DNA from: Pedobacter zeaxanthinifaciens
Lineage (GTDB): Bacteria; Bacteroidota; Bacteroidia; Sphingobacteriales; Sphingobacteriaceae
Reading direction: 5' to 3'
DNA length: 64,000 nt
Assembly: GCF_003313335.1 (NCBI RefSeq)
Contig: NZ_QMHP01000006.1
Coordinates: forward strand, 124,001 to 188,000
Shown here: piece after piece, positions 9,306 through 16,968 of the stretch
Position numbering within the stretch: the first letter of the stretch is position 1
Layout of the letters: every line of letters starts with the position of its first letter
The notes under the pieces: model-generated
Told to the model about the DNA's origin: nothing
The model's database searches: none
What the model saw: only the letters and a program-made list of their open reading frames with translations
Program-made: the position numbers and the translations under genes

Positions 9306-10691
9306 TTAGGTTTTCCAGAAAAATTTCATTCGGGTGAACAGCACTGTAATTAGCGCTACAATTCCGGTAAAAATTACACCCCTTAAAAAGCCCAAAAAGG
9401 CATTGGTATTTAATACATCTAACCAAGCGGAAAGGGTTGTAATTTTAAGTAAAGGAATTAGAAAAAGGTTGCCAGCGGTATAGGCAATCATTGGGTTTTT
9501 GCCATTATCGGCCAAAAAATTTGTTGCATACTTAAAATAGCCCATCTTTTCAAAAAGACTAAAAGCCAATAGCAAAAGAAAAGCAAGTCCGGAGCATACA
9601 AAATAATAACTGTAGGTAGAAAAATCCTTTTTAATGCCACCTTCGTAAGCTTCGAAAAATAAGCCGAGCAATAACAGATAAGCACCTGCCTTAACCATGT
9701 TGTTAATAAGGTTGCTTTGCTTGATGTCTTTTGCGAGCAGCACTAAACCAACCGCTCCAATCAAATTAATCAATAAATTGATTTCCAGCTGCCTGCTAAA
9801 TAATCCCCAAAGGTTAGTTACCAATAATCCAATGGCTAAAAAACAAATGAGCAGCATCGTTTTTTTCGTCCCTTCGGCTGGTTCTTTTTGTTTACGCTCA
9901 TTAAGAAACCATTCGCCAGCAAATGTGCCGGGGATGATAATAAAGAGGTATTTTAGGTAATAAAATTTGTAAATCCAATCAGCTGGAGATAAGTTAAAGA
10001 TGAATTGATTAATGCTGCCTTCTTCTTTTGAAGCCAAAAAGACGGCCATTACAAAAGGCAGTATTGCAATGCGCCAAATAGGCCTGTTTCTGGTGAAATA
10101 CCAAATTAAGCCGCCGAAAAAGGCCATGTTTGCCAATACAATAATGATGATATCGCTTTTAGAAAGAGAAAAATCGCCGTAGGCAAATGGATAAAATGCT
10201 AAAAATGAAATGGCTAAGGCAATGCCGATTACTTTTAGTGCAATAGCAAGTTGATTGCTCACAAAAGCCTTCCAATTTCCGTACATCAGAAATAAGCAAG
10301 CAAAAGCGGCGATAGAAATAACGTAGGTGCCTAGATGAGGCTCTTTGTCGATTACCCAAGCCCTAGCATGAAAAGTAAAAATGGCAAATAGCGCTAATAG
10401 CACCAACCTGAAGAACAGTTGGATAAATATTTGATGAAAAGGAAGTGTTTCTGCTTTTTTGCTTAAGGCCAAGGGAATTGCGGCTCCCATGGAAAATAAG
10501 AAGAATGGAAACACTAAATCTACCCAAGTAATGCCCGGCAAACTAGGGTTAAATACATGGTTTGGCGGCGGCACTTGCGCATGGAACATCCAAGCGGGCA
10601 TTACTTCACCAAAAGCAATACTCCCCGATAGCACCATGCCTAAAATGGCCAAGCCCCTCAGGGCATCTAAACTATTTAAGCGATTATTCAT
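9306..10691 (-). CDS. DUF5009/NagX family membrane acyltransferase (HGSNAT-like)
   Basis: A 461-residue membrane protein with about 10-12 hydrophobic segments. The start RLNSLDALRGLAILGMVLSG, then GITWVDLVFPFFLFSMGAAIPLA, is typical of the COG4299 (NagX, DUF5009) family related to human heparan-alpha-glucosaminide N-acetyltransferase. In proteobacterial chitin or GlcNAc loci this gene is called nagX; the human enzyme moves acetyl groups from cytosolic acetyl-CoA across the membrane onto glucosamine. The same role here, re-acetylating or O-acetylating an amino sugar in the periplasm, is inference. Its ATG overlaps the stop of the oxidoreductase gene (TAATG), a sign of coupled translation, and the MFS gene follows by 15 bp. 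Confidence 0.85.
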   Translation of the reverse strand: MNNRLNSLDALRGLAILGMVLSGSIAFGEVMPAWMFHAQVPPPNHVFNPSLPGITWVDLVFPFFLFSMGAAIPLALSKKAETLPFHQIFIQLFFRLVLLALFAIFTFHARAWVIDKEPHLGTYVISIAAFACLFLMYGNWKAFVSNQLAIALKVIGIALAISFLAFYPFAYGDFSLSKSDIIIIVLANMAFFGGLIWYFTRNRPIWRIAILPFVMAVFLASKEEGSINQFIFNLSPADWIYKFYYLKYLFIIIPGTFAGEWFLNERKQKEPAEGTKKTMLLICFLAIGLLVTNLWGLFSRQLEINLLINLIGAVGLVLLAKDIKQSNLINNMVKAGAYLLLLGLFFEAYEGGIKKDFSTYSYYFVCSGLAFLLLLAFSLFEKMGYFKYATNFLADNGKNPMIAYTAGNLFLIPLLKITTLSAWLDVLNTNAFLGFLRGVIFTGIVALITVLFTRMKFFWKT

Positions 10692-12559
10692 TATTCACTT
10701 ACTGTTGGAATGCCATTAAAATCAATACGTTGTTGGAAAGGATTTAAAAAGTGATCCAGCACATGCGCAACCATTTTTCTGTTTAATTTGCTTTCTGCGG
10801 TTAGGTTGCCAAAGCCTTGTTGCTTCAAAAAGTCTGTAATTTGCGTTGCTTTAACATCCTTTTTGCCAATCTCCTTAACTGCGCTTGCTAAAAATGTTGC
10901 ATTTACCAAGTTCCCTGAAGGATTTAATTCCGCAAAGGCGGGATAAAAAGACTTTAAGCCATTTACCAAGTCCCACTCGCTCACCGGAAGTTCTGGGTAA
11001 AACCAAGTTTGATTGGCCCACTTGTATGATAAGCCCGTACCTTTTAAAATTCCGGTAGCACCAATGCGCTGTATTACTTTAAACGAGGCATCATTAGGTT
11101 TTACGTCGATAAAAGGCATCAAATATGCGTTGCTTTCCAACAAGGCATTTTGCACCTCCCTAATGTTAATTTGAGATGGATCTGTATTACTAATTACTGC
11201 TGTTGCCGCCAATGCGCCGGCCGCCTGGCCAACACCTAAAACCACCGGCTGTAAGCGACTAGCGCCTGCCACAATATTGGTAACGCTAATACTTTTTTCT
11301 GCTACAATTAAACCTTCAGTGTTTTTTGGCACTAAAGCTCCCAGCGGAATGTTATATGAAGGCACCTTAATTTTCACAAAATCGATTTTCGGCGCATCGG
11401 GATTTTTCAAATGATGATGATCGATCGTATAATCGCCAACGGCAATACCCGTTCTGTACAGAGCGGTTTTTTGAGTGTAAGGCGAGGCTACATCATTAAC
11501 GGTTAACGTTACTTTACCATCTAACCGCCGCGATTCTCTATAATAAGCTATCATAGGCAAACCATCTGCAGTAGGAAATTCATCATCGGCTATGCCTAAA
11601 TTTTTAAAGCCAAGCTTGGTTTGTAAATGGTAAATGAAACGCAAGCTATGTAGTTTTGCTTTCTTTAAGGCTTCTTTGCGTTCCGCTTCATTCATCTCCA
11701 CAATGTTGAGGTAAATATCGTTACCACATTTTGGCCAGTTGATCATGTACTTACCATTAGGCAATTTGCCGTAAGTAATCATTTGGCTGCAATCAATTTT
11801 TGGTGTGCTATCATGCGATGCGGGATCTTGTACGTCGCAGCAACAATCAAATTCATTAGGGTCATATCCCTCTGGTTTTTTGATGGTTTTATTTGCTTTT
11901 GTGCCAAAATCTTTCAAAATCACCACATAGGTTAAATCTTGAATAATGTTGTTGGCCTTTTCTGGAGCAAAGCTTTCGCCGGTGTCATATCTGCTGTCCA
12001 TGCCTAAACGGTAAGGCACTTTCAGCTTGGCCATTACATCGCCCAATTCAGTGGCGTCAATTAAAATTTTAGCGCCAACAGCTTGGGGTTTTCCTTCAAC
12101 GTTAATGGTGGCGGTCCATAATTTGCCAGCTCTGCTAACATTGCTGAGCTTACTTTTGTACCAAACGGTTAAGTTGGGAAGCTGAGCCATTTTCTTTAGT
12201 GTTTTATTGCCAAAAGAAGGCTCAAATAAAGTATTGCTTACCCATCCGGTTTCCACAGCTTTAGGGCCACCGTAATAATCGTACAGGTGCTGCCTAAATT
12301 CGCCCCACAAACCCGATGGCATGTTGTGGTTACCATCTATTGCTGATACTCCCGCAGATGTAAGCATGCCGCCAAGCCATTCCGTTTCCTCAATCACCAG
12401 TACCTTAACTCCCATTTTAGCAGCTTGTATAGCGGCAGTTGTACCGCTGGCTCCTCCGCCAATAATCAATACATCAGTTTGGTAATAGTTTTGCGCAAAG
12501 CCTTGAAAAAAGGCAAGTAAGGAGCTAAAGAAAAGAACAATAGAAGATTTGATACGCAT
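10691..12559 (-). CDS. Secreted FAD-dependent oxidoreductase (FAD_oxidored family) with SLH-like C-terminus
   Basis: A 622-residue protein. Residues 1-22 form a signal peptide (IVLFFSSLLAFFQGFAQN). A Rossmann FAD-binding site follows at once: TDVLIIGGGASGTTAAIQAAKMG, then VIEETEWLGGMLTSAGVSAI, and the distal FAD motif QPVVLGVGQAAGALAA. This is the PF12831 type found in many Bacteroidota glycan loci, often with no known substrate. A cluster NEFDCCCDVQ with three adjacent cysteines lies mid-protein. The last 120 residues (FIDVKPNDASFKVIQRIG, ATGILKGTG, FYPELPVSEWDLV) have the rhythm of an S-layer-homology domain. It is second in the operon, 3 bp after the phosphodiester glycosidase. Oxidation of a sugar or aglycone outside the cytoplasm is inferred. 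Confidence 0.85.
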   Translation of the reverse strand: MRIKSSIVLFFSSLLAFFQGFAQNYYQTDVLIIGGGASGTTAAIQAAKMGVKVLVIEETEWLGGMLTSAGVSAIDGNHNMPSGLWGEFRQHLYDYYGGPKAVETGWVSNTLFEPSFGNKTLKKMAQLPNLTVWYKSKLSNVSRAGKLWTATINVEGKPQAVGAKILIDATELGDVMAKLKVPYRLGMDSRYDTGESFAPEKANNIIQDLTYVVILKDFGTKANKTIKKPEGYDPNEFDCCCDVQDPASHDSTPKIDCSQMITYGKLPNGKYMINWPKCGNDIYLNIVEMNEAERKEALKKAKLHSLRFIYHLQTKLGFKNLGIADDEFPTADGLPMIAYYRESRRLDGKVTLTVNDVASPYTQKTALYRTGIAVGDYTIDHHHLKNPDAPKIDFVKIKVPSYNIPLGALVPKNTEGLIVAEKSISVTNIVAGASRLQPVVLGVGQAAGALAATAVISNTDPSQINIREVQNALLESNAYLMPFIDVKPNDASFKVIQRIGATGILKGTGLSYKWANQTWFYPELPVSEWDLVNGLKSFYPAFAELNPSGNLVNATFLASAVKEIGKKDVKATQITDFLKQQGFGNLTAESKLNRKMVAHVLDHFLNPFQQRIDFNGIPTVSE

Positions 12560-12562
12560 GCT

Positions 12563-13567
12563 TTATGATTTGCTTTTTAATATTAATGCTGTAATAACTG
12601 GTCGCTCGCCGCCACTGTCTGATGGTTTTACGGTGGCTGTACCATTCACGATAAGCGACGTAGATCCGCCTCCATCTAAATTGATTGCTCCGGCGCAACC
12701 CATGTCTTTCATCACTTGGGCAAGCTCAGCTAAGCTTAAACCCGTGCCACCGTTGGGATTGTTGCCTTCTACAGCAAGTAAAATCACTTTATTATTGTTG
12801 GTATATCCAATAGCTGATCTGGCTCTCGAAGCATTGTTGTCAATTACAATCAATTCTTCCTCATCGGTAATGTTGATGTTGTTGTTTTTAATGAGCATTG
12901 GCGAACCGCCGATGGCCGAATTGACGCTCCATACCGTTGCGCCTGTTGGAAAAGTAGCGCTAGGCACAGCTTGAGGTGCCGAATTTAGAAAGTTGGGCGA
13001 TACCGTTGGATAGCTGTAAATAGTTCCGTTACCGGTGCCCACATGATAAATCCAAGCAACTTCTGGCGTTCCATCTGCTTTTAAACCAAAAGCGGCCCTA
13101 GTTGGGTAATAGGAAGTGTTGGTGCTGTTGTAAGTTCTGGTAAGTGCCTTAATGTTAACTGCCGAAATAATACCATTGTACATGCTCAAGCTGTATGAAG
13201 TATTGGTTCCAAAAAAGCCACCGTTAATGCAGGCAAATTTCCTTGATGATTCCTCATTGTAAAAATCACTAACTTTTTTATTAGTGGCCGATGTTACCGG
13301 TTTTAGTTCAATAAGCTTGGGATCAAATACAACGGCGTACATTACCGTTGCCTTATTGTTGATGGTTTTTTTGTTAAGGAAAACTTGTACGCCATTTGGA
13401 AAATCTTTCATTAAATGGATAGCTTTTTTCCAATCTTGGGTTAACGGAATTAAAGCCACCGAATCTGTAGCAGTTGGTTGCGGCAAAGGCGAGTTGTCTA
13501 CATTTTTACTGCAAGAAGCTAAAAGTGCAGCTGCAATAATTAATAGTTTGGTTAAAGGCTGTTTCAT
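12563..13567 (-). CDS. Phosphodiester glycosidase (NAGPA family) lipoprotein
   Basis: A 334-residue protein. The lipoprotein signal is short (KLLIIAAALLASC, Cys19). The body carries NAGPA-family blocks: FACINGGFFGTNTSYSLSMYNG, AAFGLKADGTPEVAWIYH, AIGGSPMLIKN, ARSAIGYTNNNKVILLAVEG and the C-terminal GAINLDGGGSTSLIVNG. The mammalian member removes GlcNAc from GlcNAc-1-phospho-6-mannose; bacterial members have few proven substrates. It is the first gene of the eight-gene operon, directly downstream of the divergent regulatory region shared with the ROK gene. Finding it with an alpha-mannosidase and an HGSNAT-like protein suggests a phosphoglycan or GlcNAc-phosphate substrate, which is inference. 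Confidence 0.88.
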   Translation of the reverse strand: MKQPLTKLLIIAAALLASCSKNVDNSPLPQPTATDSVALIPLTQDWKKAIHLMKDFPNGVQVFLNKKTINNKATVMYAVVFDPKLIELKPVTSATNKKVSDFYNEESSRKFACINGGFFGTNTSYSLSMYNGIISAVNIKALTRTYNSTNTSYYPTRAAFGLKADGTPEVAWIYHVGTGNGTIYSYPTVSPNFLNSAPQAVPSATFPTGATVWSVNSAIGGSPMLIKNNNINITDEEELIVIDNNASRARSAIGYTNNNKVILLAVEGNNPNGGTGLSLAELAQVMKDMGCAGAINLDGGGSTSLIVNGTATVKPSDSGGERPVITALILKSKS

Positions 13568-13613
13568 TAGTTTGGTTTGCTTAGCGATAAATATATGAAC
13601 TTTTTTAAAAAAA

Positions 13614-13625
13614 TTAATAAGTAAA
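13614..13625. promoter_or_regulatory. Candidate ROK-regulator operator half in divergent promoter region
   Basis: The 170 bp between the phosphodiester glycosidase start (13567) and the ROK start (13738) are very AT-rich and must hold both promoters. Within them TTAATAAGTAAA occurs 47-58 bp before the operon's first codon. The identical 12-mer recurs at 16308-16319, 58-69 bp before the next minus-strand secreted-protein gene. AT-rich dyads are typical of ROK (NagC/Mlc-like) operators. Given the base composition, chance is possible. Confidence 0.35.
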
Positions 13626-13737
13626 GATATTTTTTTAACTTTTTTAATTTCTAGACCCTTTTATGCGACAAAAGAATCGCAATTATTAGTTTGAACCAGA
13701 TAATGTTTTATTTTTGATTTTTAAAATTATTATAAAC

Positions 13738-14952
13738 ATGACGTTTTTTAACGAACTCGGTGATGAAAGTATCTCAGGCGTAGCTTATAAAAACATTACC
13801 ATTAAGAAAGCTATTGTTGCTTACTTTAGTAAAAATGGGAATGCTACTATTGCAGATTTATGCGCCGAGTTAGGACTAAGTGCACCTAAAATAAACAATG
13901 TACTTACCGATTTAATTGCGGAAGGCTTGGTTAAGGATTTCGGGAAATTGCAGTCCAGAGGCGGTAGAAAGCCTAATATCTACGGGTTAGTAATGGAATC
14001 GGGATATTTTTTGGGGGTTGATGTAAAGCGTTCTCATATCAATATTGGGCTTACAGATTTGCAAAAAAACCTGGTGCATCTGAAATCAAATATTCCATAC
14101 AGCTTAAACAACAGCGAGGAGTCATTAGATTCGCTTTGCGAGTTAATTAATAATTTTATTAAAGAAGCTCCTGTAAAGAAAGAAAAGATTTTAGGTGCGG
14201 GGCTTAACCTATCGGGTAGGATCAATTATGCTACCGGATACAGTTACAGTTTTTTCCATTTTAACGAGGAGCCTTTAAGTAGGGTAATAGAAAGAAGCAT
14301 CGGTTTGCGCATCTTTCTAGAAAACGATTCCAGGGCAATGGCTTTTGGCGAGTTTTCTGCCGGAGTAGTTCACGAGGAGAAAAATGTACTTTTCTTAAAT
14401 ATGGATTACGGGATGGGCGTAGGTATTATGATTAACAGTCAGCTTTACTACGGAAAATCGGGCTTTGCCGGCGAATTTGGCCATATTCCTTTTTTCAATA
14501 ATGAAATTATTTGCAGCTGCGGTAAAAAAGGCTGTTTGGAAACGGAAGTTTCTGGCTGGGCTTTGGTCAGGAAGTTTAAAGAAAAACTGTCTGAAGGTTC
14601 CACTTCTATCTTGTCGGGCATGCCGATAGATGACATTAAGCTAAGTCATATTATTGACGCAGCCATAAAGGATGATGTTTTGGCGATAGAACTGGTAGCC
14701 GAAGTTGGTGAAAAACTCGGTAAGGGAATTGCGGTGCTCATCAATATCTTTAACCCTGAAATGGTAATTTTGGGCGGTAGTTTGGCAGAAACTGGAGAGT
14801 ATATCCGTTTGCCAATCAAGAGCTCGCTTAATAAGTATTCTTTAAGTTTGGTAAACAATGATACGCAGTTAAAGATGTCTAAATTAGGCGAAAAGGCCGG
14901 GGTTGTAGGTGCTTGTTTGCTGGTTCGTAACCGTTTGCTTGGCCTAGCGTAA
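13738..14952 (+). CDS. ROK family transcriptional regulator (NagC/Mlc type)
   Basis: A 404-residue protein. The frame is open upstream to a TTG at 13714, but the ATG at 13738 is the natural start. Residues about 20-75 form a winged helix-turn-helix (TIADLCAELGLSAPKINNVLTDL). The sugar-kinase fold follows: FLGVDVKR, ILGAGLNLSGR, FLENDSRAMAFGEFSAGV, VLFLNMDYGMGVGIMI. From residue 248 comes the ROK signature GHIPFFNN with the zinc motif CSCGKKGCLE. Such proteins repress sugar-use operons until they bind a sugar or sugar phosphate. It is divergent from the phosphodiester-glycosidase operon, so it is the likely local repressor, with an amino sugar or its phosphate as probable inducer. Confidence 0.92.
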   Translation: MTFFNELGDESISGVAYKNITIKKAIVAYFSKNGNATIADLCAELGLSAPKINNVLTDLIAEGLVKDFGKLQSRGGRKPNIYGLVMESGYFLGVDVKRSHINIGLTDLQKNLVHLKSNIPYSLNNSEESLDSLCELINNFIKEAPVKKEKILGAGLNLSGRINYATGYSYSFFHFNEEPLSRVIERSIGLRIFLENDSRAMAFGEFSAGVVHEEKNVLFLNMDYGMGVGIMINSQLYYGKSGFAGEFGHIPFFNNEIICSCGKKGCLETEVSGWALVRKFKEKLSEGSTSILSGMPIDDIKLSHIIDAAIKDDVLAIELVAEVGEKLGKGIAVLINIFNPEMVILGGSLAETGEYIRLPIKSSLNKYSLSLVNNDTQLKMSKLGEKAGVVGACLLVRNRLLGLA

Positions 14953-14972
14953 ATTAAATATTTATACTGATT

Positions 14973-15059
14973 AGCCTTTTCAAAAAGCAGCTGTAGGTCC
15001 ATTTCGCAATCATCGTGATAACGATTTGGTTAACAACAGCGTCTCTTTTTGAAAAGGCT
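14973..15059. terminator. Long structured hairpin between convergent genes, likely bidirectional terminator
   Basis: A perfect 15-bp inverted repeat (14973-14987 against 15045-15059, AGCCTTTTCAAAAAG) encloses 57 nt. Inside it GCTGT (14990-14994) can pair with ACAGC (15036-15040), and ATCGT/ACGAT forms an inner 5-bp stem. It lies between the ROK stop and the stop of the convergent 15066-16250 gene, and T-rich sequence follows. Either a bidirectional terminator or a palindromic repeat. Confidence 0.6.
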
Positions 15060-15065
15060 TTTTCT

Positions 15066-16250
15066 TTAAGGATTAACGTCTATCGGAACAAGAATTAACG
15101 GTGTTGGCAAGCATGATGCACCTGGCGGCGAGTAAGTAAGTTTAATGGTTTGTTCTTCGCCATTTGCCTTTGGTTTAAAAATTTGGATCAGCACTGCTTC
15201 CGGAGCCGCTTTGGTCACCAGCTGGTCTTTCGGTAATTGGATAATCCCCTCCTTAAATTTTCCCTCGCTTACTTTCATGGCTGCGGCCATTCCGCTGCAC
15301 CATTGGTTGTCTGCAGAGCGGGAGTTCCAGGTAATCAAGGCCAAACCTTTCCCGTCGGTGCTTTTCCATTTCAGCTCTATATTGTACATTACACCGTAGT
15401 TACCCGCTAATTTTGCCTGTTGGCCTGTAGTTCCTTCTCTTCCAATAATCCATGGGTCCGTGGCGCCATCCGCTACAATTAATGCCGAAGTACCGTTTTT
15501 AGTGTCTATCACTTCAGTATTATTTACATGGTAATTGCTAACGCCATAAATGCCGCGTCCGGCACCGCTTTTTGTTTTGGGCGGCAATACATTCGTAATT
15601 CGTTTTAATGCCTCTTTGCCGCTGGTTTTTAGGTCAGTTTGTAGCACAGTTATTTCGGCAGGTTGGTCCACTAAAAACTCATAAAAGCCATGTACTAGCT
15701 CATCGTACTTTACTACATAATTCTCTAGCTTATTATCTAAAGGAACGGCTTCCCCTGGTTTAACAAGCACAATATCTTCTGATGGCTGAGCCGCTAAAAA
15801 TGCTGCTAATCCTTCTTTACCCAATTTAAAATAATTGGTGCTAGGCGGCTGACTCACATATTTTAACATTTTTATGCGCATAGGCGCCTTGCCAGTATTT
15901 TTAATCATTGCAATGATTTTCCTGTCCATTTTTTGCGGCTCTTTAACTCCGTTTACATTGTACAGGTAAAACCTTACGGTACCAGGCACAACGTTTTCCC
16001 GCAAAGCGATGGCTTCTGGCACACGGATATATTCAGGATCATCGGAAATGATGTATTGTGGCCCCGGAGTTGGATATTTCTGATAAACGATTTGCGGATA
16101 TTTCTCGGTCAAGAAATTGTCCAATCGGACAATGGAGCCTTGTTCTGCTTTCAACAAATCTTGATTTTGTTGTTTGGTAAGTTGCTGGGCCGAGCTACTT
16201 AAACCGAAAGATAAAAGGGTAACGGCAATTAAATTTCTCTTCAGTTTCAT
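15066..16250 (-). CDS. Secreted protein of unknown function
   Basis: A 394-residue protein with a signal peptide (NLIAVTLLSFGLSSSAQQ). I do not recognise the family. The body looks like two beta-rich parts: residues about 60-215 (IRVPEAIALRENVVPGTVRFYLYNVNG; MRIKMLKYVSQPPS) and about 230-370 (GRGIYGVSNYHVNNTEVID, MYNIELKW, LITWNSRSADNQWCSGMA). There is no lipobox and no catalytic motif I can name. It is convergent with the ROK gene and separated from it by a hairpin. Its upstream region carries the same 12-mer as the operon promoter, so it may be part of the same regulon. An extracellular or periplasmic glycan-binding role is only a guess. Confidence 0.75.
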   Translation of the reverse strand: MKLKRNLIAVTLLSFGLSSSAQQLTKQQNQDLLKAEQGSIVRLDNFLTEKYPQIVYQKYPTPGPQYIISDDPEYIRVPEAIALRENVVPGTVRFYLYNVNGVKEPQKMDRKIIAMIKNTGKAPMRIKMLKYVSQPPSTNYFKLGKEGLAAFLAAQPSEDIVLVKPGEAVPLDNKLENYVVKYDELVHGFYEFLVDQPAEITVLQTDLKTSGKEALKRITNVLPPKTKSGAGRGIYGVSNYHVNNTEVIDTKNGTSALIVADGATDPWIIGREGTTGQQAKLAGNYGVMYNIELKWKSTDGKGLALITWNSRSADNQWCSGMAAAMKVSEGKFKEGIIQLPKDQLVTKAAPEAVLIQIFKPKANGEEQTIKLTYSPPGASCLPTPLILVPIDVNP

Positions 16251-16307
16251 TTTAGGTTTTCATTTGTTAAAATGTGAAGATAATAGAAATTTATTAATTA
16301 AAAAATT

Positions 16308-16319
16308 TTAATAAGTAAA
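16308..16319. promoter_or_regulatory. Second copy of the TTAATAAGTAAA motif
   Basis: Identical to 13614-13625. Here it is the left part of a loose dyad (TTAATAA, 12-bp spacer, TTATTAA), 58-69 bp upstream of the start of the secreted-protein gene at 16250. It is a candidate operator for the neighbouring ROK regulator, but very AT-rich. Confidence 0.35.
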
Positions 16320-16370
16320 TGTTCGTTTATTAATTTTATGTTTAATTAAAAAATAATAAGTTAAAAAATA

Positions 16371-16392
16371 AGCCCCGATTTTCATCGAGGCT
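16371..16392 (-). terminator. Rho-independent terminator after the DUF4920 gene
   Basis: Stem AGCC-C-CGAT against ATCG-A-GGCT with loop TTTC. On the minus strand it is followed by a T-rich run, about 40 bp after the stop of the DUF4920 gene. The hairpin core CCCGATTTNCATCGAG is shared with the terminator after rng. Confidence 0.75.
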
Positions 16393-16430
16393 TTTCAATC
16401 AATCAATATTAAAAAGGAGAACCTTTCTAA

Positions 16431-16901
16431 TTATTTTACAATTACAACGCCTTTGGCTTCAAAAACGATTTCCTTTTTAGGTTTTGTAATTTTTGCTATT
16501 TCTTCTTCAGATTTTTTCGCATCTCTTGCGTAGTGTTGTAAATCTTCAACTGAAGTTTCTTTCTTTTGTGCAAAGCCATCAATCACTACTTTAGTACCAG
16601 CAGGCATATCTTTAGGCATAAAAAAGCCATAATCTTTAAAGTTTACGAACATGGTTTCTGTATCAGAAATTTTTACGTTCATAAAGCAGCCTTTCTTTTT
16701 GCAAACAGAAACAACTTCGCCCATCAATTTCATATCAGCTTTTTCTTGTTTGCCCAACTTTGCTTTCACCTCTGTAGCTGGAACAATGTTGCCTTTTTTA
16801 ACGCCCTCACCAAATGATTGGCCTTCAACGGCATCAGTACTTTGAGCAAAGCCAATGCTGGTTAAGGCACAAAGTACTAAGCTTAAGAATAATTTTTTCA
16901 T
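16431..16901 (-). CDS. DUF4920 family exported protein
   Basis: A 156-residue protein. The frame runs further upstream but the ATG at 16901 directly precedes a clear signal peptide (KKLFLSLVLCALTSIGFAQ). The mature part resembles DUF4920, with an OB-like fold: ATEVKAKLGKQEKADMKLMG, VVSVCKKKGCFMNVKI (the CKKKGC pair is characteristic), MFVNFKDYGFFMPKDMPAG and VVIDGFAQKKETSVEDLQHYA. The function of the family is not established; the CxxxxC motif suggests metal binding or a disulfide. It is monocistronic, with its own terminator. It has no obvious link to the sugar locus to its left. Confidence 0.82.
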   Translation of the reverse strand: MKKLFLSLVLCALTSIGFAQSTDAVEGQSFGEGVKKGNIVPATEVKAKLGKQEKADMKLMGEVVSVCKKKGCFMNVKISDTETMFVNFKDYGFFMPKDMPAGTKVVIDGFAQKKETSVEDLQHYARDAKKSEEEIAKITKPKKEIVFEAKGVVIVK

Positions 16902-16968
16902 ACAAATTGTATTTATAATGATCTTCTGCAAAGATATTTAAATTTTCTAATTAAGTTAATAGCAAAAG

